A stretch of DNA of 64,000 bases from Vibrio salilacus (GCF_002811245.1 NZ_NIVQ01000008.1:62001-126000), one strand, 5' to 3'. Counted from the first letter of the stretch, positions 1 to 9,310 are shown. The notes: a model not told the origin generated them from the sequence alone. Numbers and translations: made by a program.

Positions 1-1444
1 AGAAGCGCACACCGTCATCCGCTTTTTCACTGATACCAGCTTGGCGACAGAAAAAGCGAAATGAGTTTAAGGCGCGTAAAGTTGCAGAGGTAAGGACAGC
101 GCCAACACAGCGGCTCCACAGTTGTTGATCGAGTTGCCAACCGACTTCTAATGGCGAAACGTTGACGGTGCAATCCCCCTCTCGTTCAGAGCTAACTTCC
201 AACCAACGTGCCAGTGGGGCACCTTTTTCGCGCATGGGCTCTGCCATTAATCGCCAAACCTGCGCAAGGTTATCCATACGCTGAATATAAAATCCCAACT
301 CGGCGAGCGCCGGTTCTGCAAGTCGGTTCGATAATTCGCCATCTTTTACTCGCTCGGCAATAAGATCAGCCACTTTCGCCACCGCTTGAGCGCCTTTACT
401 GGTTAACTTTTTGAGATCTTTTGCCTCTTCGTCAAGCCAACTCGGCAGTTCGCCATTTTCAAATCGATAGATATTGTCGTTGAAATGAGTGGGATCAAAG
501 CGTGTGGCGAGTTGAGATAACGAAGGAATCAGTTGCTGCACCGAATCTTGTAATTCATTGCGAAATCTCGCGACGCGTTTTTCCTCGGCCATATTGGCAA
601 ATTTACTCACCGACTGGTTGAGTCGTTCAAGCCAACTGGCCGCACCTTTGAGGCTAGCAGAGGCTGACGAGTGGTCGCGCGCAACATGTGGAAGATGATG
701 TGCTTCGTCAAATATATAGAAGGTGTTTTCTGGTTCAGGCAAAATCACGCCCCCACCTAAATCGGCATCGGCCATCACCAAACTGTGATTCGCAATAATC
801 ACGTCAGCTTTATCGATTTCGCTGCGCGCTTTTTGGAACGGACAATCACGGTGCGCAGGTAGGCTGTTATTGCAGCTATGTTTGTCGCTCACAATCATCT
901 GCCAAATTTCATCTTTTATCGGTTTTGGCCAAGCGTCGCGGTCACCATCCCACTTGCCCTGTGCAAGCGATTTGTACAGGGTTTCGAGCTGTTCGATATC
1001 CTTCTTTTTCGGTTTGCTTTCAAACATAGCGAGCTGACCACCGTCAACGCCACTGGCTGACGCCAGCTTCTCAGCGCAGCAATAACGCTGGCGACCTTTG
1101 GCAAGCAAAAAAGAGAACTCAAAGTCAGTCAACCGTCTATATAGAGGTAAATCTTTATTGATCAACTGCTCTTGCAAAGCGACCGTCGCGGTTGAAATGA
1201 CGACTTTACGTTTGCTGAGCACGGCAACAGGAATCGTTGCCATTAAGTAAGAGATAGACTTACCAATTCCGGTGCCGGCTTCGGCAACGATCATACGGGT
1301 TGATTTGTGATACTCCCCGCATAATGTTTTGGCTATCTCTGCAACAAGGTAATTCTGAGCTCGACGAGGTACAAAGTTATCGAGCTGAAATTGAAGGTTT
1401 TGATAACTAGCACGAATGGCTTGCTGGGCTTTACTGGTAATCAT
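1..1444 (-). CDS. dinG: ATP-dependent DNA helicase DinG (5' part of gene; continues past left edge)
   Basis: An XPD/Rad3-type superfamily 2 helicase that unwinds R-loops and DNA with 5' overhangs at damaged or stalled forks. The reading frame starts with ATG at 1444 and stays open to base 1 (481 codons; family usually about 700 residues), so the 3' part is outside the window. Visible are the Walker A region AEAGTGIGKS (about residues 54-63), STATVALQEQL (helicase motif Ia region) and the DEAH box FDEAHHLP. Between them lies the iron-sulphur domain, but its cysteines are C122, C123, C191 and C201; the CxxxxC seen in E. coli DinG at the second and third ligands is absent and two adjacent cysteines occur instead. 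It is transcribed away from the porin gene. YoaA is the alternative paralogue; the start and order of motifs fit DinG better. Confidence 0.9.
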   Translation of the reverse strand, partial: MITSKAQQAIRASYQNLQFQLDNFVPRRAQNYLVAEIAKTLCGEYHKSTRMIVAEAGTGIGKSISYLMATIPVAVLSKRKVVISTATVALQEQLINKDLPLYRRLTDFEFSFLLAKGRQRYCCAEKLASASGVDGGQLAMFESKPKKKDIEQLETLYKSLAQGKWDGDRDAWPKPIKDEIWQMIVSDKHSCNNSLPAHRDCPFQKARSEIDKADVIIANHSLVMADADLGGGVILPEPENTFYIFDEAHHLPHVARDHSSASASLKGAASWLERLNQSVSKFANMAEEKRVARFRNELQDSVQQLIPSLSQLATRFDPTHFNDNIYRFENGELPSWLDEEAKDLKKLTSKGAQAVAKVADLIAERVKDGELSNRLAEPALAELGFYIQRMDNLAQVWRLMAEPMREKGAPLARWLEVSSEREGDCTVNVSPLEVGWQLDQQLWSRCVGAVLTSATLRALNSFRFFCRQAGISEKADDGVRF

Positions 1445-1954
1445 ACGGTGACCTAAATAACGAGTGCGGCATCATAGCACAGTTTGCTAAACACTACTTA
1501 GTTCACGAAATAGAATCCTTTATTGCCAAAGGTAGATCTTGTTCACAAAAAAACTGAACCTTCAGACACTTACAATTAATTCTAAATCTAAAAAATATAT
1601 CACGCCACTGACGCCGCTTTACCGTTCAAATATATTGAATTTATAGGTTTAAACATCATTTTTTGGTGGTTTGTTCTATTTTTGAGTTGCACCGCATTTG
1701 GTTGAATAAGGTGTAGACTGGTATGAAGTTGGTCGTATTTTGTACATGTAATGATGTAAGTGTCTGTTTTTAATTGTTTTTACTTTTTTTTATGTTGTGA
1801 TTTTAGAATATTTGACACGCAGGATAATCTTTTGCAATCTAGACACCGAATTTAGTGGCGATGACATCTTACTCACAAGAAGTAAGAGTTATCATCAAAA
1901 ACAAAGGGAACCGGATAAGGATTTCCCAATCTATAGAAAAGGCAGTGGATTATT
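1445..1954. other. Intergenic region upstream of the porin gene
   Basis: 510 bases of AT-rich sequence between the divergent dinG and porin starts, so both promoters must lie here. I see a small stem (CTTAC/GTAAG type) around 1868-1888 and a GGGAA...TTTCCC pair around 1906-1927, which would fall in the porin leader. No convincing sigma70 -35/-10 pair with normal spacing, small-RNA gene or operator was recognised. A long AT-rich leader is common for major outer-membrane protein genes. Confidence 0.5.
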
Positions 1955-2992
1955 ATGAAAAAGACTCTATTAGCAATCGCAGTTCCAGCTATCATGGCTG
2001 CTGGTTCAGCATCTGCAAGCATCAACCTATATGATGCAAACGGTGTAAAAGTAGATGCATCAGGTGCGATGGAAATTCAATACATCAGCAAACTAGCAGA
2101 TAATTCTGAAGCTGCATTTCGTCATGATGACGGCGACCTGGCCTTCAACACAACCGTCGCGATTACTGATTCAGTAAATGCTGTCGGTGGTATCGCATTC
2201 AAATTTGAAGATGGCAACACTAAAAACGACGAGCTTTATGTCGGTTTTGCTAGCGAGAAGTACGGTACTGTTACTTTCGGCCGTCAGCTACTTGTTGCTG
2301 ATAACGCTGGTAACACCAAAGATCTCGAATTTGGCGGTGAAGGCCTAGACTTCGTTGTTTACGAAGGCGAGCAAGTTGCTAAATACGAATTCGACAACGG
2401 TTCTTTGTACGCGGGTGTTTCTGCGTTACTAGAGTCGAACGGTGAAAACAACGATTATGATGTTACAACAGGTCAAGGCGACGCCGATACAATTTTCGAT
2501 GGCCGTATTGGTTACCGAGTAAACGATGATCTAGATGTTCGTTTGTACGCTTACGAAGGCAAAGACGTTGATGCAGAAGACATTAACGATGCATTTGATA
2601 AGTCTACTCTTCAGCTTGATATCAATGGCTTTAACCTAGAAGCTGATTACAAATGGGATGCGTTTAGCTTTGCTGCATCTTACGGTCAAGTCGAGTACAA
2701 AGAATCTAACATTGCTAACGCTGATGAGTTGACTGTTGACATCATCGCTCTTTCTACAGATTACACTATGGGTAAAAACGTGTTTGCATTAGGTTACACT
2801 CGCTACGAAGGCGATCTAACTGGTACAGCAGCTAAATATAATCAAGACACTGTATATGCTAATCTTACTCATAAATTCCATAGCAATGTAAAAGGTTACC
2901 TAGAAGTAGCAGTAGCTAACGGTGAAGACTTCGAAGGCAAAGAAATTGATTTTGATACTGCTTACCTAGCTGGTATGGAAGTTAAGTTCTAA
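1955..2992 (+). CDS. Outer-membrane porin (Gram-negative porin family, OmpU/OmpL-like)
   Basis: A 345-residue outer-membrane beta-barrel porin for passive diffusion of small solutes. It begins with a classical signal peptide (MKKTLLAIAVPAIMAAGSASA, cleavage near residue 21) and then SINLYD, a start typical of Vibrio trimeric porins. The mature part has alternating amphipathic strands such as ELYVGFASEKYGTVTFGRQ (close to the eyelet loop region) and is rich in acidic residues. It ends in a terminal phenylalanine (GMEVKF), the signal recognised by the BAM assembly machinery. The gene stands alone, with a strong terminator directly after it. It is homologous to OmpU/OmpT-class porins, but the exact orthologue cannot be decided by eye, so no symbol is given. 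Confidence 0.88.
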   Translation: MKKTLLAIAVPAIMAAGSASASINLYDANGVKVDASGAMEIQYISKLADNSEAAFRHDDGDLAFNTTVAITDSVNAVGGIAFKFEDGNTKNDELYVGFASEKYGTVTFGRQLLVADNAGNTKDLEFGGEGLDFVVYEGEQVAKYEFDNGSLYAGVSALLESNGENNDYDVTTGQGDADTIFDGRIGYRVNDDLDVRLYAYEGKDVDAEDINDAFDKSTLQLDINGFNLEADYKWDAFSFAASYGQVEYKESNIANADELTVDIIALSTDYTMGKNVFALGYTRYEGDLTGTAAKYNQDTVYANLTHKFHSNVKGYLEVAVANGEDFEGKEIDFDTAYLAGMEVKF

Positions 2993-3031
2993 TCGAGAAT
3001 ATCGATTGCATTATTGCTTTTAGTATTAACT

Positions 3032-3057
3032 AAAAAGCCGCCTTAGGGCGGCTTTTT
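3032..3057 (+). terminator. Rho-independent terminator after the porin gene
   Basis: A GC-rich hairpin AAGCCGCC-ttag-GGCGGCTT followed by a T run. It is 39 bases past the porin stop and upstream of the next gene, so the porin forms a monocistronic unit. Confidence 0.9.
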
Positions 3058-3093
3058 CTATTTTATTTAGTCATTTAAGGATAAGAAAGAAAA

Positions 3094-3741
3094 ATGAATC
3101 AGTTTAAATTGACAACTCTTATACTAGGTTTTATCGTCAGCTTTGGTGTCGCACAGGCGGCCACTATCACCTCTGAAAGAGGGGTTGAGTTTATGGTCGT
3201 TGATGGTCATGCTGTTAATTTTGATCGTTGGTCACCTCAGCAAAGTATTGAACTTGCAGATGGTACACATCAATTAGTTATGCGTTTTGAAGATGAAGTG
3301 AAACGTGGAAGTAAAGAGGTTATTTACACCTCTCGTCCTTATGTGTTTGAATTAACTGTAAACGGGCGGGATATGACGATTGGCTTAGATACACGCTTAT
3401 CTGCGCAAAGCCAAGCATCGAGCTATTTTGCGTCTGGAGCACAGTGGCAAGCCGTTTACAGTAACGATGAAGTAAAGCCTTTGGTGGCCACAGTGCTGGA
3501 AGGTGATGGTTTTGCAGCGTACTCAAATATGGAAGAGTTAGTGGCAAAATATAATCAAGCCAACGGTATTATTTTTGACGAAGGTGAGAGTAAGAATCTT
3601 AACGAGCTATTGGTCGAAGTGGATCATCAAGGGAAAGTCTCCATTAAGGGAGATTCAGTAACTCAGTTGAAGCTTTGGTACGCTAAGGCCAGTGATGAAG
3701 AGCGCAAAGCGTTTCGTCGTTGGATGATTGATCAAGAGTAA
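3094..3741 (+). CDS. DUF2057 / UPF0319 family periplasmic protein (YccT/CsgI-like)
   Basis: A 215-residue exported protein of the UPF0319 (DUF2057) family. The N-terminus MNQFKLTTLILGFIVSFGVAQA is a signal peptide. The mature part shows the family pattern of a short beta-rich domain (VEFMVVDGHAVN, ELADGTHQLVMRFEDEV) and a C-terminal segment ending LKLWYAKASDEERKAFRRWMIDQ. In E. coli the family member YccT (CsgI) has been linked to curli regulation; whether that role applies in Vibrio, which lacks a standard curli operon, is unknown. It has its own terminator downstream and follows the porin by 101 bases after that gene's terminator, so it is probably transcribed alone. Function should be treated as unknown. 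Confidence 0.8.
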   Translation: MNQFKLTTLILGFIVSFGVAQAATITSERGVEFMVVDGHAVNFDRWSPQQSIELADGTHQLVMRFEDEVKRGSKEVIYTSRPYVFELTVNGRDMTIGLDTRLSAQSQASSYFASGAQWQAVYSNDEVKPLVATVLEGDGFAAYSNMEELVAKYNQANGIIFDEGESKNLNELLVEVDHQGKVSIKGDSVTQLKLWYAKASDEERKAFRRWMIDQE

Positions 3742-3767
3742 ATATTCATCTAAGTAGACATCATGTG

Positions 3768-3802
3768 ACAGCCTCGTTGGGATAACTAACGAGGCTGTTT
3801 TT
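3768..3802 (+). terminator. Terminator after the DUF2057 gene
   Basis: An inverted repeat ACAGCCTCGTT ... AACGAGGCTGT with a nine-base loop followed by TTTT, 26 bases after the stop codon. Confidence 0.85.
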
Positions 3803-3816
3803 GCTTTGGAGTAAAC

Positions 3817-3985
3817 CTAGATTCTGAATCACGCTCGTGCCTCGCTGTTCACAATGACGGAACGGTGCATGGCTAAGATTGAGCCGTCATTCCGTAAGTG
3901 AGGAACGAGCTATACGGAATCTGGTTTTATGAGTATTGTAATTAGACTCCCGCCTCACCGTGTAGAATGACGAGGCAGTACCTGT
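3817..3985. repeat. REP-like palindromic intergenic element plus a partial third arm
   Basis: Bases 3817-3860 and 3884-3924 are imperfect inverted copies of one another. Both contain an AGATTC(T/C)G start, a CTCGT(G/T)CCTC centre and an AATGACGG end, separated by about 23 bases. A further degraded piece with GTAGAATGACGAGGCA lies at about 3962-3978. The arrangement (two long imperfect arms, placed between convergent genes) is that of a dispersed palindromic repeat such as a REP/BIME or a small non-autonomous element. Only one locus is visible here, so copy number is unknown. Confidence 0.6.
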
Positions 3986-4005
3986 TTCGGATGCGCTTGC
4001 GTCGA

Positions 4006-5283
4006 TTACTGAAAGAGGTGTGGATTTTTCAAAGCCAGCTCTACAGCATCGACTAACTTCTCAATATGCTCCGGCTCACTGATATACGGCGGCATCATAT
4101 AGATCAACTTGGCAAAAGGTCGAATCCAAACACCTTGGTCAACAAAGTGCGCTTGGATGGCTTCCATGTTAACAGGTCGCTTGGTCTCGATGACTCCAAT
4201 AGCTCCAAGCCAGCGTACATCTGCAACTAAATCGTGTTGTTTTAACTTAGGCAGTAAATCAGAAAAGAGTCGCTCAATTTGCTTTGTCTGCTGCTGCCAT
4301 TCATTTCGCTCTAGTAGTTCCATGCTGGCTGTCGCTACAGCGCAGGCCAGTGGATTTCCCATAAATGTTGGGCCGTGCATAAAACAGCCTGCTTCGCCTC
4401 CGCAGACGGTATTGGCAACATTTGATGAGGTGAGCGTAGCAGAGAGAGTCATGTAACCACCGGTCAATGCTTTGCCCACACACAGGATGTCGGGCTCAAT
4501 AGCCGCATGCTCACAGGCAAACATCTTACCTGTGCGGCCAAATCCTGTAGCGATTTCGTCAAGGATCAACAATACGTTAAATTCATCACAAAGCTGACGC
4601 ACACGTTGTAGAAATTGAGGGTGATAGATCCTCATTCCTCCGGCTCCTTGAACAATCGGTTCTAGAATGACAGCCGCAATATCGCGATGATGCTCTGTTA
4701 TCTTATGCTTGAAGTCCTCAATATCCCTCTCGTTCCACTCTTGCCAAAAACCCGTTTGGGGAGAGCGAGCAAAAATGTGTTCCGGTAAGAAACCTTTGTA
4801 CAGTGAATGCATTGAGTTGTCGGGATCGGTGACCGACATTGCAGCAAAGGTGTCACCGTGATAGCCATCTCGCAGGGTCAGAAACTTAGACCGAGACTCA
4901 CCTTTTGCATGCCAATATTGCAAAGCCATTTTCAAGCTTACTTCGACGGCGACAGAGCCAGAGTCTGCCAAAAAGACGTGTTGCAAATTGTCAGGCGCTA
5001 ATGCGAGGAGTTTTTTGCATAGATCAATCGCAGGTTGGTGAGTCATACCGCCGAACATCACATGAGACATAGCGTCTATTTGTTGATGCGCGGCTTGGTT
5101 TAAGTGTGGGTGATTGTAGCCATGAATTGCTGACCACCATGACGACATGCCGTCTATCAGTTCTCTGCCATCCTCTAACTTAAGAAAAACACCTTGGGCT
5201 GAAGTGACTGGGTAGCAGGTCAGAGGTGTTAAGGTCGAAGTATAAGGATGCCAGATATGACGGCGATCGAAGTCGAGATCCAT
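4006..5283 (-). CDS. bioA: Adenosylmethionine-8-amino-7-oxononanoate aminotransferase
   Basis: A PLP-dependent class III aminotransferase that converts 8-amino-7-oxononanoate to 7,8-diaminononanoate with S-adenosylmethionine as amino donor, the third step of biotin ring assembly. The 425 residues include HIWHPYTS at the N-terminus, the DGMSSWWSAIHGYNHP substrate-site block, LILDEIATGFGRTG (cofactor-binding aspartate) and CVGKALTGGY with the Schiff-base lysine. Length matches the family. It is divergent from bioBFCD and shares a 131-base intergenic region with it, as in enterobacteria, which implies common control by BirA. The ATG at 5283 is the natural start. Confidence 0.97.
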   Translation of the reverse strand: MDLDFDRRHIWHPYTSTLTPLTCYPVTSAQGVFLKLEDGRELIDGMSSWWSAIHGYNHPHLNQAAHQQIDAMSHVMFGGMTHQPAIDLCKKLLALAPDNLQHVFLADSGSVAVEVSLKMALQYWHAKGESRSKFLTLRDGYHGDTFAAMSVTDPDNSMHSLYKGFLPEHIFARSPQTGFWQEWNERDIEDFKHKITEHHRDIAAVILEPIVQGAGGMRIYHPQFLQRVRQLCDEFNVLLILDEIATGFGRTGKMFACEHAAIEPDILCVGKALTGGYMTLSATLTSSNVANTVCGGEAGCFMHGPTFMGNPLACAVATASMELLERNEWQQQTKQIERLFSDLLPKLKQHDLVADVRWLGAIGVIETKRPVNMEAIQAHFVDQGVWIRPFAKLIYMMPPYISEPEHIEKLVDAVELALKNPHLFQ

Positions 5284-5414
5284 AATAAATCCTAAATTAC
5301 TTACGGTTAATTAATAACCATTTGTCAATATTGGTGTTTTTGATTTGTTGACAGTTTACATCTCGGCGGTAGACTAGCCAAGCAGTCAAACTAACAATAA
5401 TCAAAGGAAGACAA
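5284..5414. promoter_or_regulatory. Divergent bioA / bioB promoter-operator region
   Basis: For bioB a sigma70 promoter is visible: TTGACA at 5348-5353, 16 bases, TAGACT at 5370-5375, and the ribosome site AAGGAAG at 5404-5410. On the other strand a second TTGACA (complement of 5323-5328) faces bioA. A GTTTACA at 5354-5360 resembles a BirA half-site and overlaps the bioB promoter spacer. A full TTGTAAACC/GGTTTACAA palindrome of enterobacterial type is not evident. A 15-base palindrome GGTTAattaaTAACC lies at 5305-5319. BirA control is expected from the gene arrangement, but the operator itself is only partly recognisable. Confidence 0.6.
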
Positions 5415-6467
5415 GTGGAAGTTCGTCACAACTGGACCGTTGAGCAAGTTCGAGCGCTTATGGACAAGCCTTTTATGGATCTGCTTTTTGAAGCGCAGCA
5501 AGTTCATCGTCATTATCAGCAGCATAATCACGTACAAGTCAGTACCTTATTGTCGATAAAAACCGGCGCGTGTCCGGAAGATTGCAAGTATTGTCCTCAA
5601 AGCGCACGATATACCACAGATATTGAGAAAGAGCGTCTGATGGAGGTTGAGCGGGTTCTGGATGCCGCACAAAAAGCGAAGCAAGCAGGATCAACGCGTT
5701 TTTGTATGGGCGCCGCGTGGAAAAATCCTAAACAGCGAGACATGCCACATCTGACCGAAATGATCAAAGGGGTCAAACAGATGGGCCTCGAAACCTGTAT
5801 GACGCTCGGTATGCTAACGCCGCAGCAAGCGCAAGATCTCTCACAAGCTGGGTTAGACTACTACAACCATAACCTGGATACCTCACCTGAATTTTACGGC
5901 AATATTATTACCACTCGAACCTACCAAGATAGGCTTGATACCTTATCTCACGTACGTGATGCTGGTATGAAAGTGTGCTCTGGTGGAATAATTGGTATGG
6001 GTGAAAGCAGCAGCGATCGCGCTGGGCTATTGGTAGAGCTGGCGAACTTGCCCACTCACCCTGAAAGTGTGCCGATCAACATGTTAGTGAAAGTGAAAGG
6101 CACACCATTAGAAAAGGTCGAGGATGTTGAGCCGTTCGATTTTATACGTTTGATTGCGATTGCCCGCATTATGATGCCTAAGTCAGCAGTGCGCCTTTCT
6201 GCTGGCCGTGAACAGATGAATGAGCAAATGCAAACACTGTGTTTTATGGCGGGGGCCAATTCGGTGTTTTATGGTTGCAAGCTCTTAACCACGCCTAATC
6301 CTTCTGAGGACAAAGATTTGCAGCTATTTAACAAACTCGGTATTAATCGTCAGTCGGTATCGCAAAAACCCGATGAGATAGAAGAAAACGAGTTGCTTGA
6401 ACGTGTTGTTGAGCGCGTAGCGTCAAGGCCAACTAAGGATGATTTGTTCTACGATGTCGGCGCTTAA
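5415..6467 (+). CDS. bioB: Biotin synthase
   Basis: A radical-SAM enzyme that inserts sulphur into dethiobiotin to form biotin. The radical-SAM 4Fe-4S ligands are C53, C57 and C60 in [16 protein letters not shown]; downstream motifs include [19 protein letters not shown] and the conserved arginine region RLSAGREQM. It has 350 residues, normal for the family. The start is GTG at 5415, set by the ribosome site AAGGAAG just upstream. It is the first gene of bioBFCD, and bioF begins inside its last codons, suggesting translational coupling. Confidence 0.98.
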   Translation: MEVRHNWTVEQVRALMDKPFMDLLFEAQQVHRHYQQHNHVQVSTLLSIKTGACPEDCKYCPQSARYTTDIEKERLMEVERVLDAAQKAKQAGSTRFCMGAAWKNPKQRDMPHLTEMIKGVKQMGLETCMTLGMLTPQQAQDLSQAGLDYYNHNLDTSPEFYGNIITTRTYQDRLDTLSHVRDAGMKVCSGGIIGMGESSSDRAGLLVELANLPTHPESVPINMLVKVKGTPLEKVEDVEPFDFIRLIAIARIMMPKSAVRLSAGREQMNEQMQTLCFMAGANSVFYGCKLLTTPNPSEDKDLQLFNKLGINRQSVSQKPDEIEENELLERVVERVASRPTKDDLFYDVGA

Positions 6468-7599
6468 TCAACGAATAGATCGCGCATTATCTCAAAGGCA
6501 ACATCAAGGGCTAGAGCGCAAGATCGGCTGTGTAGAGGGCGGTAACTCACGCCAATTGTCACAAGCTAATCGAGAATACATCAATTTTTCCAATAACGAT
6601 TACCTCGGTTTGGCAAGCGATAAGCAGTTAACTCAAGCTTGGCAGCAAGGGCTAGAAAGATTTGGTAATGGCAGCGGAGCTTCTCCATTGGTGACGGGGT
6701 TTTGCACCGCTCATCAAGCACTAGAAGAAACACTGTGTCAGTGGTTGGGTTTTGAGCGCGCGGTTTTATTTTGCTCAGGGTTTTCGGCCAATCAAGCACT
6801 ACTATTCACACTGTTAGAAAAACACGACTTGTTACTGCAAGATAAGCTCAATCATGCCTCTTTGCTTGAAGCTGGGGTGCTGTCGCCTGCGACAATGCGG
6901 CGCTTTGGTCATAATGATGTTGAGCACCTTAAACAGTTACTGAAACCTAACGCCTTGGTGGTGACTGAGGGGGTGTTTAGCATGGATGGTGACCTTGCTC
7001 CCTTAGCTGACATTTCTCTTGCCACTCAACCACACTCTTGGCTTGCAGTTGATGATGCACACGGCATTGGTGTGTTGGGAAAAGAAGGTGCTGGTAGCTG
7101 TGCTCAAGCTGGAATAAAGCCCGATATCTTAATCGTTACTTTTGGTAAAGCTTTTGGGCTGTCTGGAGCTGCGATAATGTGTAGCAAGCCTGTGGGAGAC
7201 TTTTTAACTCAGTTTGCACGGCATCATGTCTATTCAACGGCAATGCCACCGGCTCAAGCTTATGCCCTACACACCGCGGCTCTCATGATACAACAGCAAG
7301 ATTGGCGGCGAGAAAAGTTACTAGAGCTGTCGCATTATTACGATCAGCAACTCGCCAATGTTGCCGGATATCGTTATACGCCAACCGCGATCAAACCTTT
7401 TATTATTGGTGATGCCGATAGCGCGGTTCAATGTGCAGCGAAACTCAAGCAAAAGGGGCTTTGGGTAAGTGCGATTCGCCCCCCCACGGTCGCTAAGGGT
7501 GGTGCGCGCTTAAGGGTGACGATAACCGCCGCGCATAACCAACAAGATATCTTGCTGTTAACTGAGCAGCTAAAGCGCATTGGTAAGGAGAGTGACTAA
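6454..7599 (+). CDS. bioF: 8-amino-7-oxononanoate synthase
   Basis: A PLP-dependent alpha-oxoamine synthase that condenses pimeloyl-ACP (or -CoA) with alanine to give 8-amino-7-oxononanoate. The 381 residues contain [10 protein letters not shown] near the N-terminus, [13 protein letters not shown] (glycine-rich cofactor loop), [12 protein letters not shown] (aspartate contacting the pyridine nitrogen) and [12 protein letters not shown] with the catalytic lysine. I chose the ATG at 6454 (MSALNQRID) because it gives the family N-terminus. A further ATG 15 bases upstream exists in frame, but it sits immediately on top of the AAGGAT ribosome site. It overlaps bioB by 14 bases and bioC by one. Confidence 0.96.
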   Translation: MSALNQRIDRALSQRQHQGLERKIGCVEGGNSRQLSQANREYINFSNNDYLGLASDKQLTQAWQQGLERFGNGSGASPLVTGFCTAHQALEETLCQWLGFERAVLFCSGFSANQALLFTLLEKHDLLLQDKLNHASLLEAGVLSPATMRRFGHNDVEHLKQLLKPNALVVTEGVFSMDGDLAPLADISLATQPHSWLAVDDAHGIGVLGKEGAGSCAQAGIKPDILIVTFGKAFGLSGAAIMCSKPVGDFLTQFARHHVYSTAMPPAQAYALHTAALMIQQQDWRREKLLELSHYYDQQLANVAGYRYTPTAIKPFIIGDADSAVQCAAKLKQKGLWVSAIRPPTVAKGGARLRVTITAAHNQQDILLLTEQLKRIGKESD

Positions 7600-8402
7600 T
7601 GGAAACGGCGCTATCAATTGAGTTGTCACCGCACAGCGATAAAACCCCAATTGCAGAAGCCTTTAGTCGTGCTGCAAAAACGTATGACCAACATGCTGCT
7701 TTTCAACGCGATGTTGGCGAGCGTCTACTTGAGCATTTACCCGTCGACTTGAGTAATAAGACGGTCATCGATTTGGGTTGTGGAACGGGATATTTTTCGC
7801 AAGAGCTGCTTAAACGCGGCGCTAATGTTATCTGTTGTGATTTGTCTGGGCAAATGTTGGTGAGCGCACAGCAGCGTTGTGGTGATGATGGCGTGAGCTA
7901 TCTACAAGCAGATGCGGAATCTTTACCATTGATTGATAATAGTGTTGACTTGGTCTTTTCCAGTCTTGCCCTGCAATGGTGTGAGGATCTGTCGCTGCCA
8001 TTGCGGGAAGTTTTCAGGGTAACAAAACCTGGGGGACAAGCGTACATTTCTACTTTGCTTGAGGGCTCACTATGTGAACTCAAACAGGCCTGGGGAAAAA
8101 TTGATTCACATCAACACGTCAACAACTTTGCCTCTATCAATCAGATAAAAGTTGCGTTAGCGCAATCTGGGTGTACTTCCCATCAACTAGACTTGCCCAC
8201 TATTACCGTTTGGTACAACTCAGCGTTTGCATTGATGCGCGATCTAAAAGGCATAGGTGCAACCTATGTTCATGGTCGCACACAAGGGTTAACCCGTCGA
8301 CATTCATTGTTGGGTGTTGAACGTGAGTACCAAGTTTTTCGCAACCGTCAAGGTCTTCTACCTGCAACATATCAGGTTTGTTTAGGGGTTATACATCTAT
8401 GA
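7599..8402 (+). CDS. bioC: Malonyl-ACP O-methyltransferase
   Basis: A SAM-dependent methyltransferase that methylates the free carboxyl of malonyl-ACP so that the fatty-acid cycle can build the pimeloyl chain of biotin. In its 267 residues the Rossmann motif I is [19 protein letters not shown], preceded by the BioC-typical [36 protein letters not shown] and [14 protein letters not shown] follow. It sits in the bio operon with its start codon overlapping the bioF stop (TAATG) and its own stop overlapping the bioD start (ATGA). The esterase partner BioH is not in the window. Confidence 0.96.
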   Translation: METALSIELSPHSDKTPIAEAFSRAAKTYDQHAAFQRDVGERLLEHLPVDLSNKTVIDLGCGTGYFSQELLKRGANVICCDLSGQMLVSAQQRCGDDGVSYLQADAESLPLIDNSVDLVFSSLALQWCEDLSLPLREVFRVTKPGGQAYISTLLEGSLCELKQAWGKIDSHQHVNNFASINQIKVALAQSGCTSHQLDLPTITVWYNSAFALMRDLKGIGATYVHGRTQGLTRRHSLLGVEREYQVFRNRQGLLPATYQVCLGVIHL

Positions 8403-9079
8403 TAGATGCATTTTTTATTGCGGGTACGGATACCGATGTTGGAAAAACAGTCGCTTCAAAGGCGATTCTTCATGCTTTAGCTCAGCAAGGATTGCGCACA
8501 ATTGGTTATAAACCTGTTGCGGCAGGAAGTGATAAAACAGAGCTGGGATTTCGCAACTCTGATGCGCTTTACTTGCAAAATGTGGCGACCATTGACGTCG
8601 ACTACGATGATATCAATCCATACGCACTAGAGCTGCCAGCTTCACCTCATATTGCTGCTAAGCGTGAAGGTATCAGCATTGACTACACGCGACTGAGTGA
8701 CAAATTGGCTCAGCATAAACGTAATTCAGACATTGTGTTGGTCGAGGGAGCAGGGGGATGGCGTGTACCTGTCTCTGACACCGATTGTTTATCAAGCTGG
8801 GTGCAACAAGAACAACTGCCAGTGGTGTTAGTGGTGGGAATAAAGCTCGGTTGTTTAAGTCACGCGCTATTAACGTTAGATGCCATCAAAGCCGATGGGT
8901 TGTCTGTGGTTGGGTGGGTGGCAAACCGAATCAATCCAGGCACAGAGCACTACGCGGAAATCATCGCTATGTTAGCGCATAAGATTGATGCGCCAAAAAT
9001 TGGCGAGATTCCTTATGTACCAAGTGTTAAGCGCAAGGATTTGGCAAAATACATTGATGTAACACCACTGATCAGATAA
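8399..9079 (+). CDS. bioD: Dethiobiotin synthetase
   Basis: An ATP-dependent carboxylase that closes the ureido ring, making dethiobiotin from 7,8-diaminononanoate, CO2 and ATP. The protein starts [21 protein letters not shown], with the P-loop GTDTDVGKT at residues 9-17. GYKPVAAG and [12 protein letters not shown] (magnesium and substrate site) follow. The ATG at 8399 was chosen over an upstream in-frame ATG because it overlaps the bioC stop (ATGA) and gives the usual 226-residue length. Last gene of the bio operon, followed by a terminator. Confidence 0.96.
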   Translation: MIDAFFIAGTDTDVGKTVASKAILHALAQQGLRTIGYKPVAAGSDKTELGFRNSDALYLQNVATIDVDYDDINPYALELPASPHIAAKREGISIDYTRLSDKLAQHKRNSDIVLVEGAGGWRVPVSDTDCLSSWVQQEQLPVVLVVGIKLGCLSHALLTLDAIKADGLSVVGWVANRINPGTEHYAEIIAMLAHKIDAPKIGEIPYVPSVKRKDLAKYIDVTPLIR

Positions 9080-9098
9080 TCCTGTTTATTAGATATGC

Positions 9099-9129
9099 AA
9101 AGGGCTGCCAATCTGGCAGCCCTTTTTTT
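9099..9129 (+). terminator. Terminator of the bioBFCD operon
   Basis: A perfect hairpin AAAGGGCTGCCA-atc-TGGCAGCCC followed by seven T, 20 bases after the bioD stop. Confidence 0.93.
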
Positions 9130-9142
9130 GTGTTGAGGTGGC

Positions 9143-9310
9143 CTATCGCTCGTGACTTAATCCCATTAACGCTTGTTGAGTTTCTGCTATACGCTGTTGA
9201 GTTGTATTGTCGGCAGAAATACCAAGTTGTTGCTTCGCTTCCTCTTCAGAAATGCCGAGATGACAACGCAACAGATCAATTGCCATTTGATAGTCGTTAG
9301 TTTCAACCAT
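9143..9310 (-). CDS. Small hypothetical protein (55 aa)
   Basis: A short reading frame encoding MVETNDYQMAIDLLRCHLG..., then a helical, glutamine- and alanine-rich stretch ending GLSHER. It has a good ribosome site (AAGGAAC, 5-7 bases before the ATG) and starts at 9310. The composition (acidic, two predicted amphipathic helices, a central ISEEEAKQQLGIS that resembles a helix-turn-helix-like turn) looks like a real cytoplasmic protein. I do not recognise a family. It lies alone between the bio terminator and htpX on the opposite strand; its stop is only 14 bases from the bioD terminator. Confidence 0.6.
   Translation of the reverse strand: MVETNDYQMAIDLLRCHLGISEEEAKQQLGISADNTTQQRIAETQQALMGLSHER

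Noticed and set aside
1810..1828. TTGACA followed by ATAAT before the porin gene
   Set aside because: The two boxes are only about six bases apart, so they cannot form a sigma70 promoter.
3094..3741. Curli-system assignment for the DUF2057 protein
   Set aside because: Only family-level similarity to YccT/CsgI; no curli genes are nearby, so the role is left open.
4109..4456. Open frame of 115 codons on the plus strand opposite bioA
   Set aside because: It is fully inside bioA on the other strand, has low-complexity Ser/Ala composition and no ribosome site; bioA is certain.
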